A stretch of DNA of 64,000 bases. It comes from CAWUEZ02 sp963921355 (lineage in GTDB: Bacteria > Pseudomonadota > Alphaproteobacteria > Thalassobaculales > Thalassobaculaceae). Position numbers and translations under genes: made by a program. The stretch covers positions 2,914,001 to 2,978,000 of the forward strand of contig OZ001190.1 of assembly GCA_963921355.3 (NCBI GenBank), read 5' to 3'. Under the pieces are notes generated by a model. That model saw nothing but the letters and a program-made list of their open reading frames with translations, was not told where the DNA came from and made no database searches. Of this stretch, positions 9,344 through 18,434 are shown piece after piece. Within the stretch, counting starts at the first letter, position 1; every line of letters starts with the position of its first letter.

Positions 9344-10437
9344 CCGTCTTCGAGATGGAGCAGGCTGGTCATGCCGAGGAGCATCGTCACCGTGGCCGGC
9401 GTCCAGGCCGCCAGAACCTCCGGTATGCGGGCTGACAGCCCCAGTGCGAAGACGATGTCCGAGAGAAAATACAAAAGGAACCCGAAGCACAATCCGCTCG
9501 ATGCCCAGGTCAGAGTGCCGCCGCGTTGGGTGAGCCGCAACGAGAACGTCGCCGCGATCAGCACCATCGCCGTCATCAGCAATGGCGAGGCAAGAAGTGC
9601 ATGCCAGTACAACCGATGCTTCAACGCCGAAAAACCGGCGTTCTCCAGGATCCTGATGAACTCGGGCAGCTCCCAGAAGGACATGGTTTCCGGCGATGCG
9701 AAGCTGTCCTGGATGTTCTCGATCGTCAGGTTTGTGGGGAGGCGAATCGACTCGATGCGCTCAGGCCTGTTCTGCGAGGTCGTCAGGACAACATCGCTCA
9801 GTCCCCACTCGCCAGCGTCCAGTTTGGCTTCCCGGGCGTCGATCCGGCGCTGAAAGCGGTCGGTCGCATCGAACACCAGAACCATGACCTGGCCCAGGGA
9901 CGCGGTTTCCTGGCTGGCGGTCAACGCGTGCAGGACCATCTGGCCGTCCTCGTTGCGCTCGCGGATCCAAAGGCCACCGCTGCCGACGGTCAGAAAGCTG
10001 TCCGATCGATTGCGCAGAACCTGGTCCTCCAGCGCATGGAACCGCTCGATCATGACCGAGGACAGCGGATTAAGGATGGCAACCTTGAAGGCGCCCAGCG
10101 AGATCGCGACCAGCAGGGCCGGCATCAGAAACTGCCAGACCGACACGCCGGCCGCCCGGGCGACGACCAACTCGTTGGTCCGGGTCAGCCGCGTGAAGGC
10201 GAGCATGGATCCGAACAACACCGCGAACGGCAGGATCTGCTGCGCCATGTTGGGCAGCTTCAGCAAAGCCATCTCGAGCAGCGTCGTGAAGCTCGCGTTG
10301 TCTTTTCCCGACCCGCGGCGCAGCAGCTCGATCAGGTCGAGCAGGAAGACGACGGCCATGATGGCGCCGAACGAGCCGAGAACCCAGACGGAGAACTGCC
10401 GTCCGAAGTATCCCGACAACGTGAACGAGAGCCGCAT
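9340..10437 (-). CDS. lptG: LPS export ABC transporter permease LptG
   Basis: Inner-membrane permease of the LptB2FG complex that extracts LPS and passes it to the LptC/A bridge. The 365-aa protein has the YjgP/YjgQ layout: two N-terminal helices (YFGRQFSVWVLGSFGAIMAVVFLLD region begins the first), a central periplasmic beta-jellyroll region and three to four C-terminal helices. ARAAGVSVWQFL is the usual coupling-helix motif between the helices. It follows lptF by seven bases and overlaps lptD, as in other alphaproteobacteria. Confidence 0.95.
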   Translation of the reverse strand: MRLSFTLSGYFGRQFSVWVLGSFGAIMAVVFLLDLIELLRRGSGKDNASFTTLLEMALLKLPNMAQQILPFAVLFGSMLAFTRLTRTNELVVARAAGVSVWQFLMPALLVAISLGAFKVAILNPLSSVMIERFHALEDQVLRNRSDSFLTVGSGGLWIRERNEDGQMVLHALTASQETASLGQVMVLVFDATDRFQRRIDAREAKLDAGEWGLSDVVLTTSQNRPERIESIRLPTNLTIENIQDSFASPETMSFWELPEFIRILENAGFSALKHRLYWHALLASPLLMTAMVLIAATFSLRLTQRGGTLTWASSGLCFGFLLYFLSDIVFALGLSARIPEVLAAWTPATVTMLLGMTSLLHLEDG

Positions 10438-10444
10438 CTCCCGG

Positions 10445-11554
10445 TCAGCCCGCAGCCGCCGATGCCGGCCGCGCTCGCAACCGGGACCGGTTCAACATCA
10501 GCACCGCCAGAAGGAACGGCACGATGACAGCCAACCACATCATGGCGATGAGCGGGGGCGATTGCGCAGCCAGATACTTGCTGCCCAGCCCTGCCGCTTC
10601 GGCGCCACCGGCCAGCACGACCGCCGTGAGGATTCGGACGGTCTGTCCGCGCCGGGAGAACTCCCCGGACAGGATCACGGCAAGCCCGATCGCGGTCAGG
10701 GTGAGGGCGAGCAATGGACTGGTCAGCCGTTGATGGCCCTCGGCGATCAGCTCATCGAAGTCCTTGGGCGAGGCGATGGCCTCGGTCGGGTTGAGCAGCT
10801 GGGGGACGAACAGCTCGTTCTGATCCCGATAGGTTCGTTGCGCCGGGTCGCCCCCGGAAGCCAGATCGATCGTATAGCGGTCGAAGTACAGGATATTGAC
10901 CCGCCCGGTCGCCACATCACGCTCTTGGCGGCTGCCGTTTGCCATCGCCACCCGCGGGCCGTTGTTGGTGCTGACCAGGGCGCCGCGTTCGGCAACCAGG
11001 GTGACCGGCTTCTCAGCATTGCGTTGGTCATGAACGACGATGCCGACGAGCGCACCGTCGGCCTCGCGGGCGCGGACATAGACGGTCAGGTCGTTTCCAA
11101 TGCTGCGGAACTCGCCCTCGCGCAGGATCAGGTTCTCGAAACTGTGGCGGATCTGAAACTGCAGCTCCTTGAACCCGCGATAGCTCATCGGGATCAGGTA
11201 CAGGGTCATCAGGTAGCAGAGAACGGTCGTCCCGACCGCCACCAGGAGGGCCGGGCGCGCCAGCCGAAACGGGCTGAGGCCCGCCGCCGACATGACGACC
11301 ATCTCGCGATCATTCGCCAGCTTGTTGTAGACGAAGAGGGTGGCCGAGAAGGCCGCGATCGGCAGAACGATCGACAGCCAGGTCGGCATCAGCATCACCG
11401 TCAGAAAGATGAAGGTGTGGATCGGCAGACCGCGGTTGACGATCAGATCGACGAACCGGAGCGACTGCGAGAGCCAGATCACGCAGGTCAGGGAGATCAC
11501 GATGAAGGCCATCGCGGTGACGATCTGATGGACGAGGTATAGGTTCAGTCGCAT
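10445..11554 (-). CDS. lptF: LPS export ABC transporter permease LptF
   Basis: Partner permease of LptG in LPS extraction, 369 aa. The coupling-helix motif MSAAGLSPFRLARPALLVA follows the second predicted helix, a periplasmic domain rich in short strands follows, and three C-terminal helices close the protein. It is the first gene of the minus-strand chain lptF-lptG-lptD-surA-pdxA-rsmA-GNAT. The 124-base gap to divergent pepA must hold the promoters for both directions; no clear sigma-70 boxes stood out by eye. Confidence 0.95.
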   Translation of the reverse strand: MRLNLYLVHQIVTAMAFIVISLTCVIWLSQSLRFVDLIVNRGLPIHTFIFLTVMLMPTWLSIVLPIAAFSATLFVYNKLANDREMVVMSAAGLSPFRLARPALLVAVGTTVLCYLMTLYLIPMSYRGFKELQFQIRHSFENLILREGEFRSIGNDLTVYVRAREADGALVGIVVHDQRNAEKPVTLVAERGALVSTNNGPRVAMANGSRQERDVATGRVNILYFDRYTIDLASGGDPAQRTYRDQNELFVPQLLNPTEAIASPKDFDELIAEGHQRLTSPLLALTLTAIGLAVILSGEFSRRGQTVRILTAVVLAGGAEAAGLGSKYLAAQSPPLIAMMWLAVIVPFLLAVLMLNRSRLRARPASAAAG

Positions 11555-11678
11555 CTGTACGCCGGCTCGCGTTTCCTGAATGCCGGGCGCATGATAGCCG
11601 CCACGGGCGCCGTTGACAGCGCATAAGCGGGACGGCTACCCCAAAGTCCAATCCTGCGCAACCAATCGGGAGCCATCC

Positions 11679-13148
11679 ATGAAGATCGTCTTCGCCAAGC
11701 CCGGTCGCCCCAAGAAGGGCGCGGTCGGATGCGCTGTCTCGGAAGGCGCCAAGTTGTCGCCGACCGCGCGCGAGATCGACCGGGAAACCAAAGGGCTGAT
11801 CGGCAATGCGATCGCCGCGTCACGGTTCAGCGGCAAGGCGCGGCAGACGCTCACCGTTTTTACTCCGACGGGCCGGGTTCTGCTGTTCGGGATCGGCGAT
11901 CCCGCGAAGATTGACGCCAAGTTCGCCGAGGCCGCCGGAGGCACGATCTTCACGGCTTTGGCGAACAGTGGCGAGAAGGAAGCCACCGTCATGATCGAGA
12001 CGGCCGGCGACAACCGGCACGAGATTGCGGCTCATCTCGGGCTCGGCGCCTTGCTGCGCTCCTACCGCTTCGATGTCTACAAGACCAAGCTCAAGAGAGA
12101 TGACAAACCGTCGCTCGCAAAGATCGGGGTGAGTGTCGAAGGACACACCGCGGCGAAGAAGCTGTTCGATGTGGAAGCGGCCGTCGCCGACGGGGTCGCG
12201 TTCACCCGCGATCTGGTGTCTGAGCCGCCGAATGTCCTGTTTCCCAAGGAATTCGCCGATCGCGTCGCCGCCATGAAGTCCCTCGGGCTGAAGATCGACG
12301 TCCTGGGCGAGAAGGCGATGGAGAAGCTCGGTATGGGGGCGCTGCTTGGGGTCGGGCAGGGCAGCCGGCGCGAGTCGAAACTGGTCGTGATGCGCTGGGA
12401 GGGGGGACCCAAGGAGCAGAAACCGGTCGCGTTCATCGGCAAAGGCGTGTGCTTCGATACCGGCGGGATTTCACTGAAGTCGGCCGGCGGCATGGAAGAC
12501 ATGAAGTTCGACATGGGCGGGGCCGGCGTCGTGTCCGGCCTGATGCGGGCGATCGCCAAGCGCAAAGCCAAGGCGAACGTGATCGGTGTCATCGGCCTGG
12601 TCGAGAACATGCCGGACGGCAATGCCCAGCGCCCGTCGGACATCGTCACCTCGATGTCGGGGCAGACCATCGAGATCATCAACACGGATGCCGAGGGACG
12701 GCTCGTTCTGGCCGACGCCCTCTGGTACACCCAGGACAAGTACAAGCCGGAGTTCATGATCGACCTGGCGACCCTGACTGGTGCGATGATGGTGTCGCTG
12801 GGTGAGGAAACCTGCGGGTACTTCGCGAACGATGACGGGCTGGCCGGCGAACTTCAGGCCGCCGGCGACGCCGTTGGCGAGGCGCTCTGGCGGATGCCGC
12901 TCGGCGATGCCTACAACAAGCAGATGGACAGCGACGTCGCCGACATGAAGAACGCCGGCCCCCGATGGGGCGGCGCGATCACGGCTGCGTGTTTCCTGGA
13001 GCGGTTCGTCAACAAGGTTCCGTGGGTGCACATGGACATCGCCGGCGTGGCCTGGTCGCGCAAGGACCGGCCGACGACGCCGAAAGGAGCGAGCGGCTTT
13101 GCCGTGCGCGCCCTCGACCGGTTGGTGCGCGATCACTGCGAGAGCTGA
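11679..13148 (+). CDS. pepA: Leucyl aminopeptidase (M17 family)
   Basis: Cytoplasmic two-metal aminopeptidase that removes N-terminal residues; in E. coli it also binds DNA at cer sites, which is not implied here. Metal and catalytic motifs are visible in order: GKGVCFDTGGISLKSA (Lys and Asp ligands), the KFDMGGAG segment and the M17 signature NTDAEGRLVLADAL. ATG 11679, with GGGAG upstream, gives a normal 489-aa protein; an earlier start in the same frame adds 22 unrelated residues. It is divergent from lptF, as is common in this class. A palindromic repeat begins 25 bases after its stop. Confidence 0.96.
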   Translation: MKIVFAKPGRPKKGAVGCAVSEGAKLSPTAREIDRETKGLIGNAIAASRFSGKARQTLTVFTPTGRVLLFGIGDPAKIDAKFAEAAGGTIFTALANSGEKEATVMIETAGDNRHEIAAHLGLGALLRSYRFDVYKTKLKRDDKPSLAKIGVSVEGHTAAKKLFDVEAAVADGVAFTRDLVSEPPNVLFPKEFADRVAAMKSLGLKIDVLGEKAMEKLGMGALLGVGQGSRRESKLVVMRWEGGPKEQKPVAFIGKGVCFDTGGISLKSAGGMEDMKFDMGGAGVVSGLMRAIAKRKAKANVIGVIGLVENMPDGNAQRPSDIVTSMSGQTIEIINTDAEGRLVLADALWYTQDKYKPEFMIDLATLTGAMMVSLGEETCGYFANDDGLAGELQAAGDAVGEALWRMPLGDAYNKQMDSDVADMKNAGPRWGGAITAACFLERFVNKVPWVHMDIAGVAWSRKDRPTTPKGASGFAVRALDRLVRDHCES

Positions 13149-13173
13149 GGGCCGAGGCCCCGGCGGGGTGACC

Positions 13174-13312
13174 TAGAGCAGATCCGTGTCAGATGGAATC
13201 GCTTTCGGCGGTCCATCTGACCGGTGAATCTGCTCTAACTCTATGATTTAGATCGGATTCACACGTTGTTCCGGAAACCAGAGTGCTTCCGTCACAACAT
13301 GATCCGATCTAG
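13174..13312. repeat. Dispersed palindromic repeat, double-hairpin copy
   Basis: Two adjacent inverted repeats fill the gap between convergent pepA and hyuA. The first (13176-13236) has arms starting AGAGCAGATCCG and ending AATCTGCTCT, with a GTCAGATGGA / TCCATCTGAC core. The second (13249-13311) has arms TAGATCGGAT and ATCCGATCTA around a TTCCGG / CTTCCG core. The outer ends read CTAG. The same building blocks (CTAGAGCAGATCCGTGTCA and ACATGATCCGATC) recur at 25272-25337, and a half copy at 48457-48469. The right end contains the stop codon of hyuA. It could fold as a bidirectional transcript end, although there is no U-tract. Probably a REP/RIME-like non-coding repeat. Confidence 0.8.
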
Positions 13313-15363
13313 TCGGGGCGGCCCGCCACCGCGATGTCCAGCCAGCGTCGGGCGGTTGTGACGGCCTTGTCGCCCGGCCGCAGCAGAACGGTGGTGGTCG
13401 CGGCCTCGACAATGGCGGGGCCGGCGATCTCCTGGCCGGCGGTGAGGTCGTCGAATCCGTAGACTGGGACCGTGACCCACGACCCGAGATGGATCCTGCG
13501 CTCGCCCCGGGGGGCGCTGGCGGCGCCCGATGGCGCCTGCGGCTCATCCGGCGGGGCCGGCAAGGAGCCGATCGCCGCAACCTTGGCATTGACCAGGACC
13601 GGGGAGCGGTCGGGCAGGCTGTAGGTATAGAGCGCCTCGTGTCGGCGTTCGAACAACGCCTTCAAGTGGTTGAGCAGGTCGGCGGCATCCAGGTCCAGCC
13701 CGTCCAGCGGTACATCGATCTCGTAGACCTGTTCGCCGTAGCGCATGTCGGCGGCGCGCGTGGTGTGGATGGCCCCGTCGAACCAGGTACCGAGCTGCTG
13801 AACGGCACTGTCCTCCATGGTCCGGAACAGATCGCGCACGGTGTCGGGCGACATGGCTTCGGTGTCGCCGATATGGGTTCGGATCGTTTCGTACCGCAGG
13901 TCAGTGGTCAGCATCCCCCAGGCCGAAAGGACCGAGGCGACCCGCGGCACCACGACCCGGTTGAGGTCCAGCATCCGCGCCAGTTCGGTCACATGAAGTC
14001 CGGCCGCTCCCCCGAAGCCGAAAAGCGCAAAGCGTCGCGGGTCGACGCCCCGTCGCACGGTTGCCAGGCGGATGCCCTCGGCCATCTGGGTGTTCACGAC
14101 CCGGTGGACGCCACCGGCCGCTTCAATCATCGAGACCCCGAGCCCTTCGCCGAGCCGGGTGAGCGCGCGCTCGGCGCCCTGCCGGTCGAGCTTGTCTTCA
14201 CCGCCGAGAAACCCGGACGGGTCGAGATAGCCGAGAACAACATTGGCATCGGTGACGGTCGGTTCCTTGCCGCCGCGGCCGTAGCAGACCGGGCCGGGTT
14301 CAGCGCCGGCGCTCTCGGGGCCGACCTGCAGCAGACCGCCACTGTCGACACGGGCGATTGATCCGCCGCCGGCACCGAGGGTGGTGATGTCGAGGCTGGG
14401 CAAGGCGATGCGTTCGCCAGCGATCGAGCGATCCGAAGCCAGCGTGACGTCCCCGTCGACAACCAGCGAGATGTCGGTGGACGTGCCGCCCATATCAAAC
14501 GGGATCAGGTTCTGAATCCCCGTCAGCCCGGCGGCGAAGCGCGCACCCGCCAACCCCCCAGCCGGACCCGACAGCACGGTGCCAACGGAGGATCGGATCG
14601 CCTCGGCGATCGGGGCCACTCCACCATGGGACAGAACGATCAGGGCCGGCGCCTCGGCGCCGGCATCGCGGAGCCGATCCTCCAGCTGGGTCAGATAGCG
14701 CTGCAGCGCTGGGCCGACATAGCCGTTCACGACGGTTGTCGAGACCCGTTCGAATTCCTTGATCTGCGGCAGGACTTCGCTGGAGAGCGAGACAAAGACG
14801 TCCGGCAGGGCGGCCCGCAGTTCGCGCGCGGTCGTCGCCTCATGGGCGTCGTTGGCGTAGCTATGCAGATAGCAGACGGCGACCGACTCGACGCGCTCAC
14901 GTTTCAGCGTCGCGATCGCCGCATCGAGCGATCCGGTATCGAGCGGCAACTCGACCCGGCCATCGTGCCGCATCCGTTCGCGCACGCCGATCCGCAGGTG
15001 TCTTGGCACCAGGCTTGGTTGGCGCGGCAGACGCAGGGCATAGCGATCCGGCTTCAGTCCTTCGCGCATCTCAAGGACGTCGCGGTGCCCTTCGGTGGTG
15101 AGCAGGGCCAGCTTGGCGCCCTTGCGTTCCAGCAGGGCGTTGGTCGCCACCGTCATCCCGTGGACGATACGGTCGGTTCGACCGAGCAGGGTGCGTCTGT
15201 CCAGATCGAGTGCAGCGGCCAACCGCTCCAGGCCGGCGAGCACGCCAACCGACTGGTCCTGCGGGGTCGACGGAGATTTGGCGAAGGTGACCCGGCCCGA
15301 ACTGTCGACAGCGACCAGATCGGTGAAGGTGCCACCGATGTCGATCCCAAGGCTGTACTGCAT
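13309..15363 (-). CDS. hyuA: Hydantoinase A / 5-oxoprolinase family subunit
   Basis: ATP-dependent ring-opening amidohydrolase subunit of the HyuA/OplA/acetone-carboxylase-beta family; acts with HyuB. The N-terminus LGIDIGGTFTDLVAVD is the actin-fold phosphate-binding motif, followed by GMTVATNALLERKG and LSGPAGGLAGARF and the FDMGGTSTDISLV phosphate 2 motif. 684 aa is normal. ATG 15363 is chosen because it puts the motif near the N-terminus; ATG 15375 is also possible and the frame is open into hyuB. The likely substrate is a hydantoin or 5-oxoproline and cannot be settled by eye. The TAG stop lies inside the palindromic repeat. Confidence 0.92.
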   Translation of the reverse strand: MQYSLGIDIGGTFTDLVAVDSSGRVTFAKSPSTPQDQSVGVLAGLERLAAALDLDRRTLLGRTDRIVHGMTVATNALLERKGAKLALLTTEGHRDVLEMREGLKPDRYALRLPRQPSLVPRHLRIGVRERMRHDGRVELPLDTGSLDAAIATLKRERVESVAVCYLHSYANDAHEATTARELRAALPDVFVSLSSEVLPQIKEFERVSTTVVNGYVGPALQRYLTQLEDRLRDAGAEAPALIVLSHGGVAPIAEAIRSSVGTVLSGPAGGLAGARFAAGLTGIQNLIPFDMGGTSTDISLVVDGDVTLASDRSIAGERIALPSLDITTLGAGGGSIARVDSGGLLQVGPESAGAEPGPVCYGRGGKEPTVTDANVVLGYLDPSGFLGGEDKLDRQGAERALTRLGEGLGVSMIEAAGGVHRVVNTQMAEGIRLATVRRGVDPRRFALFGFGGAAGLHVTELARMLDLNRVVVPRVASVLSAWGMLTTDLRYETIRTHIGDTEAMSPDTVRDLFRTMEDSAVQQLGTWFDGAIHTTRAADMRYGEQVYEIDVPLDGLDLDAADLLNHLKALFERRHEALYTYSLPDRSPVLVNAKVAAIGSLPAPPDEPQAPSGAASAPRGERRIHLGSWVTVPVYGFDDLTAGQEIAGPAIVEAATTTVLLRPGDKAVTTARRWLDIAVAGRPD

Positions 15364-15388
15364 GGCGCCCGGCATCTGATCGATCCGG

Positions 15389-17050
15389 CTAACGTCGCCC
15401 ACGGGCTGGAAGGCCCGCGCGTCTGTCGGCCGTCCGGTCGGCACGGCTTCGCCGGGCTGGATCCCCCCACCCGCCGCCGCCACCGGACTTGACCTCGAAT
15501 TCGGATCCGGGCGGAACCCGCAACCCCTCCTGCTTGGTTTTCAGCCGCACCGACCGGCGTCCCGGGGCGTGCAGGGTGTATCGGTGGATCGCGCCATCGC
15601 CGCCGCCGGCCCGGCCCCGCGCCGGGATCCGCACGCCTTCTCCCGCGGTATTCACCTGGGCGTCCTCTTGGGTCTCGAGACGCAGCAGCAGGTCGCCTCC
15701 GGCGCCACCAACGAACTGGCCGTCACCGCCGGAGCCGGGACGCAGCTCGTGCTTGGCGAAGTAGAGGGGGAAGCGGGCCTCCGCCACTTCGACGGACCCG
15801 AATTTCAGGCCGCCGACGGTGTGCCATTCGCCCGCGGCGTGCCAGCCGTCGCCGCCCGGCGATGCGCCGCCACCCGGACGCGCGTGGAACAGGTGCCAGA
15901 TAAAGCCGCGACCGGTCGACGGATGCGCGCCCTTGATCGCGATCCGGAACCGCCGGCCCCAACCAGCCATGGCCCGATCCGGACAGGCCGGGGCGAGGGC
16001 GTCGACAATTGCCTCGGTGATGTCCTGGCTGCAATGGGATGTGCACAGCGTGACGGGGGCGCCGGGCCTGGCCCAGACCACCGTTCCCTCCTTTGCGATC
16101 ACGGTGATCGGCCGCATCGAGCCTTCGTTCTTCGGGATGTCCTTGTCCAGCAGGAAGGCGATGGTCATCGCCACGGCGGAGCGCATGTTGGCGAAGGACG
16201 AGTTGATGAAACTGGTGACCTCTGGGTCGGAGTCGGAGAGATCCACGGTCACCGAGCCGCCCGCGACGGTCACTGTGGCGCGGATCGCGATGTCCAGGTT
16301 GCCGCGACCATCGTCGTCGAGAAGGGCCATGCCGTGATACGTGCCGTCACGCCACGTCTCGATCACGCCGCGGGCCTGGCGCTCGGACGCGTTCAGGATC
16401 TGCTCGACCGCGGCGAGAACGGTATCCGCCCCGATCTCGGCGATCAGGGCGTTCAGCCGGCGTTCACCCAGGTGGACGGAGCCGATCTGTGCTGCCAGGT
16501 CGCCTTCGAAGTCCCGCGGATGGCGGACGTTAGCGGACAGCATCCGCAGAACGTCGTCGCGCGGTTCGCCGGCCTCGACCAGCCGGAGCGGGGGGATCCG
16601 CAGCCCCTCATGCCAGATCTCCGTGGCGGCCGCGTTGTAGGCCCCATGGGTCGCCCCGCCGATGTCGGAATGGTGGGCGCGGTTCAGGGTCCAGAACAGG
16701 AGCCGGTCGCCGGCGAAGACCGGAACGAAGGCTGTCACGTCGGGCAGATGGCTGCCGCCATAGTAGGGATCGTTCAGCAGGAATACATCGCCCGGGTGGA
16801 CGTCGTCGCCGAAATGCTCGACCAGCGCGCGCGTCGCCCACGGCATGGCGCCGACATGGACCGGAATGTGCTCTGCCTGGGCGACCAGATCGCCATCGGC
16901 CGCGCAGATCGCCATGGAGAAGTCGCGGCTCGAGTTGAGGATCTGCGAGTACGACGTCCGCAGCATCGCCTCGCCCATTTCCTCGACGATGCCGAACAGC
17001 CGATGCTGGACGACGGATGTTGTGATCGGATCGACGCTGTCAGGGGTCAT
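15389..17050 (-). CDS. hyuB: Hydantoinase B / 5-oxoprolinase family subunit
   Basis: Partner subunit of HyuA, 553 aa. Typical HyuB blocks are visible: EEMGEAMLRTSYSQILNSSRDFS near the N-terminus (read in parts), HVGAMPWATRALVE, FLLNDPYYGGSHLPD, LNRAHHSDIGGATHGAYN and IWHEGLRIPPLRL. The Gly-rich C-terminus (SGGGGGWGDP) is also normal for the family, followed by an Arg-rich tail. It precedes hyuA by 25 bases on the same strand, so the two form an operon. No dedicated permease or regulator is adjacent. An N-acyl-D-amino-acid deacylase and an amidase nearby make amino-acid-derivative salvage plausible. Confidence 0.92.
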   Translation of the reverse strand: MTPDSVDPITTSVVQHRLFGIVEEMGEAMLRTSYSQILNSSRDFSMAICAADGDLVAQAEHIPVHVGAMPWATRALVEHFGDDVHPGDVFLLNDPYYGGSHLPDVTAFVPVFAGDRLLFWTLNRAHHSDIGGATHGAYNAAATEIWHEGLRIPPLRLVEAGEPRDDVLRMLSANVRHPRDFEGDLAAQIGSVHLGERRLNALIAEIGADTVLAAVEQILNASERQARGVIETWRDGTYHGMALLDDDGRGNLDIAIRATVTVAGGSVTVDLSDSDPEVTSFINSSFANMRSAVAMTIAFLLDKDIPKNEGSMRPITVIAKEGTVVWARPGAPVTLCTSHCSQDITEAIVDALAPACPDRAMAGWGRRFRIAIKGAHPSTGRGFIWHLFHARPGGGASPGGDGWHAAGEWHTVGGLKFGSVEVAEARFPLYFAKHELRPGSGGDGQFVGGAGGDLLLRLETQEDAQVNTAGEGVRIPARGRAGGGDGAIHRYTLHAPGRRSVRLKTKQEGLRVPPGSEFEVKSGGGGGWGDPARRSRADRTADRRAGLPARGRR

Positions 17051-17111
17051 GAGGCGGGCGGTGCTTGGTGTGACCGCAGCCTAGGACGAATGGATCGTCT
17101 CCGTCATCCCA

Positions 17112-18269
17112 TCAACAAACGCCGGATGCCGGTGCCACCCGGACCAGCGCACCATTGTCGTCGTCGGTCAGCATCCAGATCGCGCCATCCGGGCCGATCC
17201 GGACATCGCGGATCCGGCCGAAGTCGTCCTCAAACAGGCGTTCTTCTCCGACTACCTGGCCGTCCTGCATGTCAAGGCGGACCAGCATCCGGAACTTGAG
17301 CGCGCCGACCAGCAGATCGCCGCGCCAGGCCGGGAAAAGATCCCCGGTGACGAAGGCGAGACCCGACGGCGCGATCGACGGGTCCCAGTAGTAGACCGGC
17401 TGTTCCATACCGGGCGCCGACGTCCCAATCCCGATCGAGCCGCCCCAGTAGTGGCGGCCGTATGAGATCTCCGGCCAGCCGTAGTTCTTGCCAGGCTCGG
17501 GCCGGTTGATCTCGTCGCCGCCACGCGCTCCATGGGCCACAGTCCAAAGCTCGCGGGTCTCCGGGTGTTTGGCGGCGCCCTGCGGATTCCTGTGGCCGAT
17601 GGACCAGATCTCCGGCCGCGCCTCGCGACCGTCGGCATAGGGGTTGTCTGCCGGGATGCTCCCGTCGTCGTTGATCCGCAGAACCGAGCCGGCGTGATCC
17701 TGAGGGTCCTGGGCCCGCGGCCGATCCCCGCGATCACCGATTGTGAACCAGAGCGTCCCGTCATCGGCGAACACGATGCGCGACCCGAAGTGCCGGCTAC
17801 CATCGCTCGCCGGCGTCATCCGGAAGATCACGGTCAGATCTTCCAGGCGCGGGGTATCGCCCATTACCAGACGGCCATGGGCGATGGCTGTCCCCGTTAG
17901 ACCGTCGTCGCGTCGCTCGGAGTAGGAGAAGTACAGCCGTTGATTGGCTGCGAAGTCCGGATGGGCGACGACGTCGAGCAGTCCGCCCTGGCCCGCGGCG
18001 CGGACGGCGGGTGCCCCGGATACGGTCGTTTTTCGTCCGGTCGTCGGATCCGCCAGCCAGAGCCCGCCTGAGCGTTCGGTAATGACCGTCTGGCCGCCCG
18101 GCAGGAACGCCACACCCCAGGGATGCGACAGGTCCGTGACCCGTTCCTGTGCCACCAGGCGGCAGGCGTTCGCCTCGACGGTGACCTGCGCCTGTCCAGT
18201 CTGGCTGAACGGCAGCAGCAACGCGGACGCGATCAGGAAAGTCGCAGGCAAGCGGAGCGGCAGCGTCAT
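17112..18269 (-). CDS. PQQ-dependent sugar dehydrogenase (glucose/sorbosone dehydrogenase family)
   Basis: Secreted or periplasmic six-bladed beta-propeller of the YliI/GDH-B type. From ATG 18269 (AGGAGA seven bases upstream) there is a signal peptide (TFLIASALLLPFSQTGQAQ), then the family motifs SHPWGVAFLPGG, a FADDGTLWFTIGDRG-like Asp-rich loop, EIWSIGHRNPQG and NYGWPEISYG. 385 aa is the usual size. The true substrate and the use of PQQ are family assumptions. A longer open frame upstream lacks a signal peptide and is not used. It is divergent from the D-amino-acid deacylase gene with 165 bases between them. Confidence 0.9.
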   Translation of the reverse strand: MTLPLRLPATFLIASALLLPFSQTGQAQVTVEANACRLVAQERVTDLSHPWGVAFLPGGQTVITERSGGLWLADPTTGRKTTVSGAPAVRAAGQGGLLDVVAHPDFAANQRLYFSYSERRDDGLTGTAIAHGRLVMGDTPRLEDLTVIFRMTPASDGSRHFGSRIVFADDGTLWFTIGDRGDRPRAQDPQDHAGSVLRINDDGSIPADNPYADGREARPEIWSIGHRNPQGAAKHPETRELWTVAHGARGGDEINRPEPGKNYGWPEISYGRHYWGGSIGIGTSAPGMEQPVYYWDPSIAPSGLAFVTGDLFPAWRGDLLVGALKFRMLVRLDMQDGQVVGEERLFEDDFGRIRDVRIGPDGAIWMLTDDDNGALVRVAPASGVC

Positions 18270-18434
18270 GTTGGTCTCCTGGAGCAAAGCGTCGGCAAGT
18301 GGATTGGGCAGGGCGGGTCGTTCCTCATCAGATGGGATCTCGCGCGGATCGATCAATCGAGGCGGGCCATTGAGGCGGGTTGACAGCATCGGCTCACAGC
18401 GATGCGATCGACCCGTGCGCAGAGGAGGATTCCC

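Noticed and set aside
9526..11542. Plus-strand open frames opposite lptG and lptF
   Set aside because: Shadows of the conserved permease genes; they read as Arg/Gln/Asp-rich low-complexity sequence.
15569..17299. 576-codon open frame on the plus strand opposite hyuB
   Set aside because: Antisense shadow of a clear HyuB gene, with no ribosome site and no recognisable domain.
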